From: CAZJLP01 sp964546955
GTDB lineage: Bacteria > Verrucomicrobiota > Verrucomicrobiia > Opitutales > Opitutaceae
Reading direction: 5' to 3'
DNA length: 64,000 nt
Assembly: GCA_964546955.1 (NCBI GenBank)
Contig: CAZJLP010000017.1
Location: 1 to 64,000, forward strand
Below are positions 1 to 11,112 of this stretch, one piece after another. The first letter of the stretch is position 1. Every line of letters starts with the position of its first letter. Under the pieces are notes generated by a model. It did not search any database, had not been told where the DNA came from, and saw only the letters and a program-made list of their open reading frames with translations. A program made the translations under genes and the position numbers.

Positions 1-193
1 AAACCTTCACGCCGCTCGACCGCAGGTTCATCCGCCAGCCGTAATATTTCGAGAAGGCGGCCCGCTTCACGAGCGCCCAAAGAAAGAACGAACCGATCGG
101 ATTGCCGTAAGTGAGCTTGATCCAAAACTCACCGTAAACGCTCTCGGTCTCGATTTGTTTGGTATAACGATTGTAATAGCGAATGGGATCCAT
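1..193 (-). CDS. psd: Phosphatidylserine decarboxylase, N-terminal part (runs off the window)
   Basis: Reading leftward from the ATG at 193-191 gives 64 residues beginning MDPIRYYNRYTKQIETESVY and continuing through YGEFWIKLTYGNP and KRAAFSKYYGWRMN. This is the conserved N-terminal block of membrane-associated phosphatidylserine decarboxylases, which make phosphatidylethanolamine from phosphatidylserine and cleave themselves to form a pyruvoyl group. The LGST-type self-cleavage site lies outside the window, so activity cannot be judged. No earlier in-frame ATG is visible and the start matches the usual family start. The gene is codirectional with the SDR gene upstream. Confidence 0.8.
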   Translation of the reverse strand, partial: MDPIRYYNRYTKQIETESVYGEFWIKLTYGNPIGSFFLWALVKRAAFSKYYGWRMNLRSSGVKV

Positions 194-339
194 CCAGGCC
201 GCACGGTGTGGGGGGCTGTCGCCGACCTCAAATCTCAAATTCAACGGAATCGCGTGCCAAGCTCGGTTATCGAGCCCGGGACCGCCGAAGAGAGCCCTCC
301 GCCCTACCCCTTTATCTGCGCGGGAAGGGAAATCCCCAC

Positions 340-1197
340 CTAGTCTTTTCTTTTGGTTTCCGCTTCGGCTTCGATCTCGCCGCGAACCCGTTTTTGTTTG
401 GGGGCATCCTCGTACAGTTTTTCATTCATCTTGGCCTGGACCGATTCGGGAGTAAGGCGGCGCGAGAAAACCATCGCCTTGTTCATGCCGCCGGGGACAA
501 ACACACGCTCCCCGCGCATGAGCGCCTCGAAGCCGGCCTCGGCCACCTCCTGGGGCGACATGACCTTCGCGTCTTGGAACGCCCGCGACTCGACCATCTC
601 GGCCTTGGGAAAGAAATCGGTATCCGTCGGTCCCGGACAGAGCGCCGTGACAGTGATGCCGCTTTCGTTCAGCTCAGTGGCAAGCGCCTCCGACCACGAA
701 AGCACAAATGCCTTCGAGGCATGGTAAACGGCGAGGAGCGGTCCCGGCTCGAACCCTGCGACCGAGGCAGTGTTGAGGATCCGTCCCCGTCCGCGCTTCA
801 ACATCGGGGGAAGAAACAGTCGAGTCAGCCGAATCACGGCTTCGATGTTCAGCCGGATGACCGACAGATGACGCTCGATCGGAATTTCCCAAAACGGCCC
901 ACGCTGTCCATGGCCCGCGTTGTTCACGAGGATATCGACCTGCACTCCATCCTCCGCCAAATCGCTGAAAATCTCCTCCGCGGCTTCTTCCTGCTCCAGG
1001 TCTTTTGCGATGACCTGCACAGAAACGCCAAACTCCTGCCGAAGCTCGTTCGCCACGACCTGCAGCTCGCTTTCCACTGGCGCGGTAATTACGAGCGGGT
1101 GGCCATGTTTTGCGAATTGCCGGGCGAGGTCGCGGCCAATGCCGCTCGATGCTCCCGTGACGAGTACTGTTTCGGTATTNNNNNNNNNNGTATTCAT
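340..1197 (-). CDS. Short-chain dehydrogenase/reductase (SDR), interrupted by a 10-N gap
   Basis: Classical SDR of about 285 residues. The N-terminal Rossmann motif TGASSGIG binds NAD(P), LVNNAG follows near residue 90, and the catalytic Ser (NTASVAG) and Tyr-x3-Lys (YHASK) are present. The C-terminal tail is charged and rich in Lys and Glu. The family oxidises or reduces alcohols, ketones or acyl chains; the substrate cannot be told from the sequence. The ATG at 1197 gives MNT before the gap and the frame is kept across the Ns, so the gene is probably intact in the organism. The longer reading to 1248 adds 17 unconserved residues and was not used. Confidence 0.9.
   Translation of the reverse strand: MNXXXXNTETVLVTGASSGIGRDLARQFAKHGHPLVITAPVESELQVVANELRQEFGVSVQVIAKDLEQEEAAEEIFSDLAEDGVQVDILVNNAGHGQRGPFWEIPIERHLSVIRLNIEAVIRLTRLFLPPMLKRGRGRILNTASVAGFEPGPLLAVYHASKAFVLSWSEALATELNESGITVTALCPGPTDTDFFPKAEMVESRAFQDAKVMSPQEVAEAGFEALMRGERVFVPGGMNKAMVFSRRLTPESVQAKMNEKLYEDAPKQKRVRGEIEAEAETKRKD
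1180..1189. other. Assembly gap of ten Ns
   Basis: Ten Ns lie four codons inside the SDR gene. The five bases before the gap (gtatt) are repeated directly after it. Collapsing gap and repeat gives an in-frame ATG-AAT-ACC-GAA start, so this looks like an unmerged contig overlap rather than missing sequence. Confidence 0.9.
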
Positions 1198-1455
1198 AGT
1201 GCCAGCAGAGCAAGCTCTGCACGTGCCACGTAGTAGTGTGCACGGCAACGATTCGTAAGGCGCGCTCTAACCGAGAGCTGCAGAAAAACCAGACAGGCGA
1301 CGCGGAAGGAGCGTGCGTCGCAACGTGCATCGGCACGCGCACTACGCTGCGGCGAGGTGCACGCCCACCGCGCGTTCTAGCCTACGGTTTGAACGACGCT
1401 GACCGGTCTCGCCTGCTCGCCCCCAGAAACGCGCCCGGAGGTCGCGTTCCACCCG

Positions 1456-4074
<2,619 letters not shown>

Positions 4075-4244
4075 GATTGTTTTCGACCCTTGCACAGACC
4101 GTTCCAGGAGCCATAGGTGCGCCTCCCCACGACAAAACGTTGGGCATTCCGGCACAGCGCGACAGATCTTCGCGGCCGGCTCAACAGTCCGAGCCAATGC
4201 GTCACTGATTGCTTCGCGCCCGGAATGCGGTTCACTCGCTTCCC

Positions 4245-5615
4245 GTGATACAACCCCTGCAGGAAGCAGTCGGCCGGGAACATGTCCTAACCGAACCGGA
4301 GGACCTTATCCCTTACGGTTTTGACGGCACGGCTGCCCTCAAGCAGCGGCCAGCGGTCGTGGTGTTTCCCGGGACACCTGAACACGTGGCAGCCGTCTTG
4401 AACGTCGCGAGAATTCACCAAGTACCGGTCGTCACCCGAGGCTCTGGCACGGGATTGAGCGGGGGAAGCGTGCCAGTGGACGGCGCGATCGTGCTGTGCA
4501 CCACCCGGATGAACCGAATCCTGGAAGTGGATCCGCGCAATCTGACGCTCCTGGCGGAAACGGGAGTCATCACTCAAACGATTTTCGACACGGCCCTGCA
4601 GGCCGGCCTTTTCTATCCGCCCGATCCCGGCTCGATCAAGATTTCGACCATTGGCGGCAATGTCGCCGAGAATTCGGGTGGGTTGCGCGGGCTGAAGTAT
4701 GGGGTCACCCGCGACTACGTGATGGGAATCGAAGTCGTCCTGGCGGACGGCTCCCTCTGCTGGCTGGGCAACAAATGCGTGAAAGACGTCGCCGGGTACA
4801 ACCTGCGCGATCTTTTTATCGGGAGCGAAGGGACGCTCGGGATCATCACCAAAGTGCTGCTCAAACTCCTGCCCGTGCCCGCGGCGCGCCACACGCTGCT
4901 CGCAACCTACTCCAGCATGGAGGCCGCCGCCGAAACCGTTTCGAGCATTATCGCCGCGCGAATCATTCCGTGCACACTCGAGTTCCTGGATCGGAAAACG
5001 ATGGAATGCGTGGAGGCCTACACGAAGGTGGGCCTGCCGACCGATGCCGAGGCCTTGTTGTTGATCGAGACGGACGGCCATGTCGCCGCCGCAGCGGACG
5101 AGGCCGCCAAAATCGACGAACTCTGCCAGCAACACGGCGCGCTCGCCGTGCGCCGCGCGCGCAGCGCGGAGGAAGCGGCCCAGCTCGCGCTGGCGAGACG
5201 CAGCGCTTTTTCAGCTCTCGCGCGAGTCAAACCCACCACGATCCTCGAGGACGCGACCGTGCCGCGCAGCGAACTCGCGAAGATGATCGGTTTCATTCAG
5301 ATGGTCGCGGCGAAGTACGATCTCGAAGTGGCCACCTTCGGTCACTTCGGAGACGGAAACCTGCATCCGACTTTTCTCACCGACGAACGCAACGCGGACG
5401 AAATGCGTCGCGTGGAAGAAGCCATGAAGGAAATTTTCGAGTTCGCCCTTGGTCTTGGCGGCACAATCACGGGCGAACACGGGGTCGGCTTAGCCAAAAA
5501 AGGCTTCCTCAGAAAACAGCTCGGGAACAGCAGCTACGCACTGCTCCGGGCGATCAAACGCACGCTGGACCCGGACAACCTGCTCAATCCCGGCAAGATC
5601 TTCGATCACGCCTGA
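4245..5615 (+). CDS. glcD: FAD-linked oxidase, glycolate oxidase subunit GlcD
   Basis: About 456 residues. The FAD-binding PCMH domain carries VVTRGSGTGLSGGSVP and the PPDPGS...STIGGNVAENSGGLRG region; the C-terminal half has FGHFGDGNLHPTF and GTITGEHGVGLAKKG, typical of GlcD and D-lactate dehydrogenases. It oxidises a 2-hydroxyacid such as glycolate, passing electrons through the Fe-S subunit encoded directly downstream. The GTG at 4245 (V/MIQPLQEAVGREHVL) fits the family start; a TTG at 4209 would add 12 residues. The pairing with glcF favours glycolate oxidase over D-lactate dehydrogenase, but the substrate is inferred. Confidence 0.93.
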   Translation: MIQPLQEAVGREHVLTEPEDLIPYGFDGTAALKQRPAVVVFPGTPEHVAAVLNVARIHQVPVVTRGSGTGLSGGSVPVDGAIVLCTTRMNRILEVDPRNLTLLAETGVITQTIFDTALQAGLFYPPDPGSIKISTIGGNVAENSGGLRGLKYGVTRDYVMGIEVVLADGSLCWLGNKCVKDVAGYNLRDLFIGSEGTLGIITKVLLKLLPVPAARHTLLATYSSMEAAAETVSSIIAARIIPCTLEFLDRKTMECVEAYTKVGLPTDAEALLLIETDGHVAAAADEAAKIDELCQQHGALAVRRARSAEEAAQLALARRSAFSALARVKPTTILEDATVPRSELAKMIGFIQMVAAKYDLEVATFGHFGDGNLHPTFLTDERNADEMRRVEEAMKEIFEFALGLGGTITGEHGVGLAKKGFLRKQLGNSSYALLRAIKRTLDPDNLLNPGKIFDHA

Positions 5616-5629
5616 GCTGCGCCTTTCCC

Positions 5630-7003
5630 GTGGCTACCTCCTCCACCGACTCTTCCCGGACCACCCTACCCCTTCAAGGGCTCGACTACTCCGTCCTTCA
5701 ACAGTGCATCCACTGCGGGCTGTGCCTGCCGTCCTGTCCGACGTACGCGGAGACGGGGCGCGAGCGAAATTCCCCGCGGGGGCGGATTGCGCTGATGCGA
5801 GCCGTGGCCGACGGCGAACTGGAAACCACAAAGGGCTTCGCCGAAGAAATGGAGTATTGCGTAGGGTGCTTGGCTTGCACCACCGCGTGTCCGGCGGGCG
5901 TCGATTACACCAACCTACTGGAGCATGCCCGGGCTCAAGTCGAAGCCGTGGGAGCGCTCAGCACGCCTCAGCGCGAGCGGTGGCGCCGGCTTACGTTGGA
6001 GAAACTTTTCATGCAGCCCCGCCTCCTGCGCCTGGCGGGGCGAATGGTCTGGTTCGCACAGATTACAGGACTGCAGGCGGTGGCTCGACTGACGAGATTG
6101 GTTCGGTGGCTACCCGAAGGGATTCGCCGACTCGAGCCGCTGTCCCCTGCGATCAAGGCCCGTTTCTCCGACAGCCTCATACGATCGACGGAAACGCCGA
6201 AGAACCGCCGCTACCGCGTGGCCCTGCTCACGGGGTGCGTGCAGGATCTCGTGTATTCGGATGTAAATCGCGCCACCGCGGATGTTCTCCTGGCCAACGA
6301 TTGCGAAGTGATCACCCCGCGCGCGCAGCACTGCTGCGGCTCGCTGCACGCGCACAATGGCGCGCTCGATCTCGCGCGGGAACTCGCGCGCAAACAACTC
6401 GACACGATCGATCCGTTCGCGGTCGATGCGATCATTTCCAATGCAGCCGGTTGTGGGTCGCATCTGAAACGCTACGACCACCTACTGGCCGACGACCCCG
6501 TCTACGCGGCCAAAGCACTCGAGTGGACGCGCAAGCTCCGCGACATTTCTGAATGGCTGGTCGAAATCAAATTCCGCAAGCCAAGCGCCCGCCCCGCGCG
6601 CACGCGCCGCACCTTGGGACGGAGCGATCTCGCGGTGACCTATCACGAGGCTTGTCATCTGTGCCATGGCCAAGCCATCTCACGGCAGCCTCGCGAAATT
6701 CTGCGGGCGATCCCCGGGGTGCAATTGCGCGAGTGCGGGGAAGCGACGTGGTGCTGCGGAAGCGCCGGCATCTATTCGCTTACCCAACCTAAAACCGCTG
6801 CCTGGCTCCGGGAGCGCAAATTGAAGCATATTAAAGCCACCGGCGCGACGGTGGTCGCCGCGGCGAATCCAGGTTGCGTGCTCCACTTGGAAAATGGCAT
6901 CCGCGAGTCCGAAGAGAACATTTCCGTCGTACATCCCATCCTCCTTTTGGCCGAGGCGTATGCAGCGGAAACCCGCAAGGGCAGCGGTGACAAATCGGAA
7001 TAG
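5630..7003 (+). CDS. glcF: Glycolate oxidase iron-sulfur subunit GlcF
   Basis: About 457 residues from the GTG at 5630, 14 bases after the glcD stop. Two [4Fe-4S] ferredoxin motifs lie near the N-terminus (CIHCGLCLPSCP and CVGCLACTTACPAGV). Two CCG-type cysteine-rich domains follow (CCGSLHAHNG and TWCCGSAGIYSLTQP, with HEACHLCHGQ). This is the layout of GlcF/LutA-type subunits that take electrons from the FAD subunit to the quinone pool. The open frame continues upstream through glcD, but that part has no family similarity. No GlcE gene is seen nearby, as in many organisms where GlcD and GlcF are adjacent. Confidence 0.93.
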   Translation: MATSSTDSSRTTLPLQGLDYSVLQQCIHCGLCLPSCPTYAETGRERNSPRGRIALMRAVADGELETTKGFAEEMEYCVGCLACTTACPAGVDYTNLLEHARAQVEAVGALSTPQRERWRRLTLEKLFMQPRLLRLAGRMVWFAQITGLQAVARLTRLVRWLPEGIRRLEPLSPAIKARFSDSLIRSTETPKNRRYRVALLTGCVQDLVYSDVNRATADVLLANDCEVITPRAQHCCGSLHAHNGALDLARELARKQLDTIDPFAVDAIISNAAGCGSHLKRYDHLLADDPVYAAKALEWTRKLRDISEWLVEIKFRKPSARPARTRRTLGRSDLAVTYHEACHLCHGQAISRQPREILRAIPGVQLRECGEATWCCGSAGIYSLTQPKTAAWLRERKLKHIKATGATVVAAANPGCVLHLENGIRESEENISVVHPILLLAEAYAAETRKGSGDKSE

Positions 7004-7062
7004 TTCTGTTCCGATTCGCGCGTTCCCGACACGCTTCATGCGTTCATCGGCCTCCCCCTGCC

Positions 7063-8184
7063 ATGAAATCTACCCGCACCGCCTCTCCCTCCCGTCGCGA
7101 CTTCCTGCGTTTACTTTCGGCCAGTGGCCTTGCCCTGGCAGGAAGTTCCGCGCTTCCGCTGCGTGCGCAGCCATTCGCCAAACCCTCCGGACGCAAACTC
7201 GGCTACGCACTGCTCGGCCTCGGACGCTACAGCGAGCGCGAACTCGGACCGGCGCTGAAGCTCACGCAGCATTGCCACCTTGCGGCCGTCATCACGGGCA
7301 CGCCATCGAAGGCGCCCAAATGGATGGCGGATTACAATCTCAAGGAAGACAGTGTCTACACCTACGACAATCTCGAGAAGATCGCCGACAATCCCAACAT
7401 CGACATTGTTTATGTCGTGACGCCGCCGGGCGTGCGGCGCGACTTCGTCGTGCGCTGCGCCAAAGCGGGCAAACACGTAATCGCGGAGAAACCGCTCGCG
7501 ACCACGCTCGAGGATTCCGACGCGATGCTGGCGGCGTGCAAAGCGGCAAAGGTGAAGTTTTCCACCGGTTACCGGCTGCACTTCGATCCTTATCACCGCG
7601 AAATGATGCGCGTGGCGAAGGCGAAGGAGTTCGGCGAATTGAAGACCATGACGGGTTATCGCGCCTTCACGATGGCCCAGCGGGCCTGGCGGGTCGACAA
7701 AAAGCTCGCCGGAGGCGGACCGTTGATGGACCTCGGTGTCTACATCATTCAAGCGGCGTGCATGATCGCCGGAAAGCCGAACGCGGTCACCGCCAAGGAG
7801 GGAGTCAAACTCAAGCCGGAGTTGTTCAACGAAGTCGAAGAATCGATCGACTGGACGATGGAATTCCCCAACGGAGCCAAACTGACCGCCGGCTGCAGCT
7901 ACAACGGCAGTGGCGATAAATTCCGGGCCGAAGGCGACAAAGGCTGGTGGGAGTTTCCGGAGAAAGCGTTCACTTATCGCGGGGCGAAATGTGTCACCAG
8001 CCGGGGACCAGTGACCTTCCCGCCCATGAATCAACAGGCCGCGCACATGGACGATTTCGCGCTCTGCGCCCGCGAGGGACGCGAATCGATTGTTCCCGGC
8101 GAGATGGGGCGCCGTGACGTCGAGATCATGCTCGCGATCTACGAAGCGATGCGGACTGGGAAAAAGGTCTCGATCCCGGCGTAG
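7063..8184 (+). CDS. Gfo/Idh/MocA-family oxidoreductase with Tat signal
   Basis: 373 residues. A twin-arginine signal (SRRDFLRLLSASGLALAGSS) suggests export as a folded, cofactor-loaded protein. The N-terminal Rossmann domain is followed by AEKPLATT (the EKP motif of the family, with its catalytic-region Lys) and GGGPLMDLGVYIIQAAC, which contains the conserved Asp. It most resembles glucose-fructose oxidoreductase-like periplasmic enzymes acting on sugars. The glycine-rich loop reads GLGRYSE and is slightly unusual. Substrate unknown. It stands alone after glcF (59 bases). Confidence 0.9.
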   Translation: MKSTRTASPSRRDFLRLLSASGLALAGSSALPLRAQPFAKPSGRKLGYALLGLGRYSERELGPALKLTQHCHLAAVITGTPSKAPKWMADYNLKEDSVYTYDNLEKIADNPNIDIVYVVTPPGVRRDFVVRCAKAGKHVIAEKPLATTLEDSDAMLAACKAAKVKFSTGYRLHFDPYHREMMRVAKAKEFGELKTMTGYRAFTMAQRAWRVDKKLAGGGPLMDLGVYIIQAACMIAGKPNAVTAKEGVKLKPELFNEVEESIDWTMEFPNGAKLTAGCSYNGSGDKFRAEGDKGWWEFPEKAFTYRGAKCVTSRGPVTFPPMNQQAAHMDDFALCAREGRESIVPGEMGRRDVEIMLAIYEAMRTGKKVSIPA

Positions 8185-8189
8185 CCTTG

Positions 8190-8253
8190 TAGGGTCTTGT
8201 CGCGCCTTGTCCTCCTCGACGAGCGCGGTCCGTTCTGGAGGCCGGGCCCTACC
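8190..8253. repeat. Short GTAGGGC-type intergenic element (family A)
   Basis: About 64 bases between two convergent genes. It begins gtagggtc and ends ggccctac, so the tips are inverted repeats. The right end (ctggaggccgggccctacc) read on the minus strand resembles the left end of the element at 16924. The TAG of this tip is the msrQ stop codon. Confidence 0.5.
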
Positions 8254-8869
8254 CTCCGCCAGCCAGCTGGGGTTTTGTTCTACTCTTCCAAATCCGAAGT
8301 GCCTCGAGCACCAGCAGCGTGCCGAAAATCCAGACGACTTGCAGCGGGAAGATCTTCCGCGCCGCAGCCTGATGGTAGGCCACGAGGGCCGCCGCGACAT
8401 AGACGAACCGATGCAGAAACTTCCACCGTTTCCCGCCGAGGAGTCGAACGGCCCGATCGACACTCGTCACCGCAAGCAGGAAGAGAATCGTGAACGCGAT
8501 CGCACCGGACAAAATGAATACCTTCGCGAGGTCCGTTCCAAACGTGGCGAATCCGCCCTCGTAGATAAAATGCATCGTGACATGTAAGGAGGCGTAGACA
8601 AACGCGCTCACGCCCACCAAGCGCCGGTGCCGATTCAGAGCCCGCGCGTAGGGCGATTGCGGAAAGAGGACCCGCCAGGGTGAAAATGTGAGAACGGAGA
8701 CCAACAAGATACAGGCGACAAATCCCAGATGGTGCAGCAGATACTTCGGCAAATCCGCCAGCACGCTTGCATCCTGGCGCAGCACCGGCACTGCGGGCCA
8801 AAGGCCGGGCAGCATAATCAGGACGAGAACGAAGGCCTTAGATCGGAGCAGTTTTTCGAGGAACCTCAC
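8249..8869 (-). CDS. msrQ: MsrQ, heme-binding membrane subunit of the periplasmic methionine sulfoxide reductase
   Basis: 206 residues, several hydrophobic helices of the ferric-reductase-like transmembrane domain. Histidines in helices (LLHHLGF, LNRHRRLVGV, YASLHVTMHF, FLHRFVY) fit b-type heme ligands. MsrQ carries electrons from the quinone pool to MsrP. It lies 18 bases after msrP, the standard msrPQ order. The last residues (QLAGGG) and the TAG stop run into a family A repeat, so the C-terminus may have been reset by that element. Confidence 0.92.
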   Translation of the reverse strand: MRFLEKLLRSKAFVLVLIMLPGLWPAVPVLRQDASVLADLPKYLLHHLGFVACILLVSVLTFSPWRVLFPQSPYARALNRHRRLVGVSAFVYASLHVTMHFIYEGGFATFGTDLAKVFILSGAIAFTILFLLAVTSVDRAVRLLGGKRWKFLHRFVYVAAALVAYHQAAARKIFPLQVVWIFGTLLVLEALRIWKSRTKPQLAGGG

Positions 8870-8887
8870 AAATCCGGGGAGCCGCGA

Positions 8888-9856
8888 TCAGTAATATTTC
8901 GTCAGATCCAGGTCTTTGTAGAGAGCCGCGACCTGTTTCTCATAGCCGTTAAACATCAGGGTCTTTTGTTTCCCGGAAAAGAAACCCCCGCCAATCACAC
9001 GTTCGCTCGCCTGGGACCAACGCGGATGGTCCACGGAGGGATTTACGTTGGCGTAGAAGCCATACTCCCGCGGCGTCATGACATTCCAGGTGTTCCGCGG
9101 CTGCTTGGCCACGAACTCTATCTTCACGATGGATTTGATTCCTTTGAACCCATACTTCCACGGAACGACCAAGCGCAGCGGCGCGCCATTTTGATTGGGG
9201 ATGGGCTTCCCATAAATTCCCGTGGCGATGAAGGCGAGTTCGTTGGTCGCCTCATCGAGCCGGAGACCCTCGAGGTATGGCCACTCCAAGTCGGACGTCT
9301 TGTGTCCGGGCGCGGATTTCGGGTCAAAGAAGGTGGTGAACTTCAAAAATTTCGCCTCGGCCTTGGGCTCAGCCAGCTCGACCAGTTTGGCCAGAGGAAA
9401 ACCGTCCCACGGGACCACCATTGACCACGCTTCAACACAGCGATGCCGATAGACGCGCTGTTCGATTCCGCCCAGCTTTTTGATGAGTTCGTTGACGTCG
9501 TGCTTGCCCGGCTTGGCGATCAGCCCTGAAAGTTCAACGGTCCACGGCTCGGTTTTCCATCCCTTGTTCGCGTACACCTTCGGGTCTTCCTTGCCCAAGC
9601 CAAACTCATAAAAATTATTGTAACTGGTGATTGCGTCGTAGGGCGTCGGTTTGAGAGCGGAGGCCGGATACAGCGGATTCTCCTTCGAAGGAAATCCCTC
9701 GGTCGCCGCGAGCAGAGATTTTGCGCCAAACGTGGCGCCCGCAAGGCCGACCCCCACGGCTTTCAAGAACTCACGACGCGGCCGGATGCGATAAATGGTC
9801 TCTGGTGACACGAGATGTTCCGGGAGTTCCCAATCTTTCGGTGTGCGAATGAGCAT
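8888..9856 (-). CDS. msrP: MsrP, molybdopterin-dependent protein-methionine-sulfoxide reductase catalytic subunit
   Basis: 322 residues. A twin-arginine signal (RPRREFLKAVGVGLAGATFG) sends it to the periplasm. The oxidoreductase molybdopterin-binding domain carries YRHRCVEAWSMVVPW with the molybdenum-ligand Cys, then APLRLVVPWKYGFKG. The family repairs oxidised methionine in envelope proteins using electrons from MsrQ, encoded next. Length and motif order match the family. The ATG at 9856 precedes the signal and is the natural start. Confidence 0.95.
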   Translation of the reverse strand: MLIRTPKDWELPEHLVSPETIYRIRPRREFLKAVGVGLAGATFGAKSLLAATEGFPSKENPLYPASALKPTPYDAITSYNNFYEFGLGKEDPKVYANKGWKTEPWTVELSGLIAKPGKHDVNELIKKLGGIEQRVYRHRCVEAWSMVVPWDGFPLAKLVELAEPKAEAKFLKFTTFFDPKSAPGHKTSDLEWPYLEGLRLDEATNELAFIATGIYGKPIPNQNGAPLRLVVPWKYGFKGIKSIVKIEFVAKQPRNTWNVMTPREYGFYANVNPSVDHPRWSQASERVIGGGFFSGKQKTLMFNGYEKQVAALYKDLDLTKYY

Positions 9857-10038
9857 GGCGGGGGCGCGGGTTGAGGGTTAGCCGACAAACGATACGACTC
9901 AGACCATCGCTCGGATGCTGAGGCAGCGCGAATTCATTGCCTCAAGCTAGCTCCCTTTTGCCAATTTCCAAACAAGATCGATCAGACAATCCCCAGCCGG
10001 CATACTTGATTCCGGGTCCACAGATGGCCCCGCCAAGA

Positions 10039-10115
10039 TGGTGGACGCTACTGGACTCGAACCAGTGACCCCGTGCGTGTGAAGCACGTGCTCTAACCAA
10101 CTGAGCTAAGCGTCC
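10039..10115 (-). tRNA. tRNA-Val (anticodon CAC)
   Basis: On the minus strand the acceptor arm GGACGCT pairs with AGCGTCC. The D-arm is GCTCAGTTGGTTAGAGC, the anticodon stem CGTGC/GCACG encloses loop TTCACAC (anticodon CAC) and the T-arm is ACTGG-TTCGAGT-CCAGT. The 3' ACCA is encoded. All stems pair. Confidence 0.97.
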
Positions 10116-10198
10116 GGGTATGAGGGGTGACGTTGGCTCGGGGCATCGGGCAAATCAATCCTGTTTTCGATCTTCTGTTGGCCGATTTTAAGTAAGCG

Positions 10199-10353
10199 GT
10201 AACACAGGGGAGCACAGAGGTCGGCGCGGAGGACACGGAGCGTCTTTCTCCTGCGGCGATGAAACGAAAGAGCTGCGGGTTAAGTTCTAAGGAGTCAGAG
10301 TCACTTGCGGTGTCTTCACCCCTCCGGCGCGACCTCTGTGCTCTCTGTGTCAC
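10199..10353. repeat. Inverted repeat ending in the nth stop codon
   Basis: A left arm at 10199-10230 (gtaacacaggggagcacaga...) and a right arm at 10321-10353 (read on the minus strand gtgacacagagagcacagag...) form an imperfect inverted repeat of about 30 bases each, separated by about 90 bases. The stretch has no convincing gene. The right arm contains the nth TGA stop. Confidence 0.6.
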
Positions 10354-11012
10354 TTCCTCCACTTTACCGCGCGTTTGCGAGCAGGGAAAAGCTCCCGGCA
10401 AAGCTCGCAGGTGCGGCCATCGCAAGCTCGGGCGGTGCAGTGTTCCCTTCCGTAAAAGATGATCCGAAGGTGCAATTTATTCCAATGCTCCCGCGGAAAC
10501 AGTTCCTTCAGATCCGCCTCGGTTTGCTCCACGCTCCGGCCATTCGACAAACCCCACCGCTGGGCGAGCCGGTGGATATGGGTGTCCACCGGAAACGCCG
10601 GCACACCGAAGGCCTGCGCCATGACGACCGACGCGGTTTTGTGCCCCACTCCCGGCAACTCCTCCAGTTCCTCGAAGGTGCGGGGCACCTGACCGTTGTG
10701 TTTTTCGAGCAGAATCTTCGACAACCCGAGGATCGCTTTGGCTTTTTGAGGCGACAGTCCGCAGGGCCGGATCACCTCTTCGATTGTCTCCACCGGGAGG
10801 ACGGCCATGGCCCCCGGATTGTCGGCGAGCGAAAATAACCGAGGCGTGACCTCGTTGACCCGCTTGTCGGTGCATTGGGCCGACAGCAAAACCGCCACCA
10901 GCAACGTATAAGCGTCTTTGTGCGCAAGCGGAACGGGCGTGTCCGGGTACAACTCCGCCAGGCGGCGATCGATGTGAGCAGCGCGTTGGCGTTTTTCGGC
11001 GGACACCTCCAC
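10350..11012 (-). CDS. nth: Endonuclease III (DNA glycosylase/AP lyase)
   Basis: 220 residues. Helix-hairpin-helix LPGVGHKTASVV holds the catalytic Lys and VDTHIHRLAQRWGL the catalytic Asp; LLSAQCTDKRVN is the conserved helix near residue 40. The enzyme removes oxidised pyrimidines in base excision repair. The start is the GTG at 11012, chosen because GGAGG lies 7 bases upstream; the frame stays open to 11249 but overlaps gcvP. Oddity: the C-terminal cysteines are spaced C-x4-C-x4-C-x2-C instead of C-x6-C-x2-C-x5-C, so the [4Fe-4S] cluster may be altered or missing. The stop codon lies in a repeat arm. It is divergent from gcvP, about 100 bases apart. Confidence 0.93.
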   Translation of the reverse strand: MEVSAEKRQRAAHIDRRLAELYPDTPVPLAHKDAYTLLVAVLLSAQCTDKRVNEVTPRLFSLADNPGAMAVLPVETIEEVIRPCGLSPQKAKAILGLSKILLEKHNGQVPRTFEELEELPGVGHKTASVVMAQAFGVPAFPVDTHIHRLAQRWGLSNGRSVEQTEADLKELFPREHWNKLHLRIIFYGREHCTARACDGRTCELCRELFPARKRAVKWRK

Positions 11013-11112
11013 AATCACACCTCCAAAACCGAGGATTTCAAAGGGAATAATATCCCGTTTGCCGGGCGTCTTTCCATTTGCATCGCCCCCGCCGGATTCT
11101 AGGTTGCGCGCT

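Noticed and set aside
4496..5629. Long N-terminal extension of glcF
   Set aside because: The frame is open, but this part is a shadow of glcD; ferredoxin motifs begin only after 5700.
7111..8463. Open frame of 450 codons opposite the Gfo/Idh gene and msrQ spacer
   Set aside because: It overlaps two well-supported genes and shows no family features.
11013..11112. Glycine riboswitch before gcvP
   Set aside because: The nth and gcvP starts are only about 100 bases apart and no riboswitch-like paired core is visible.
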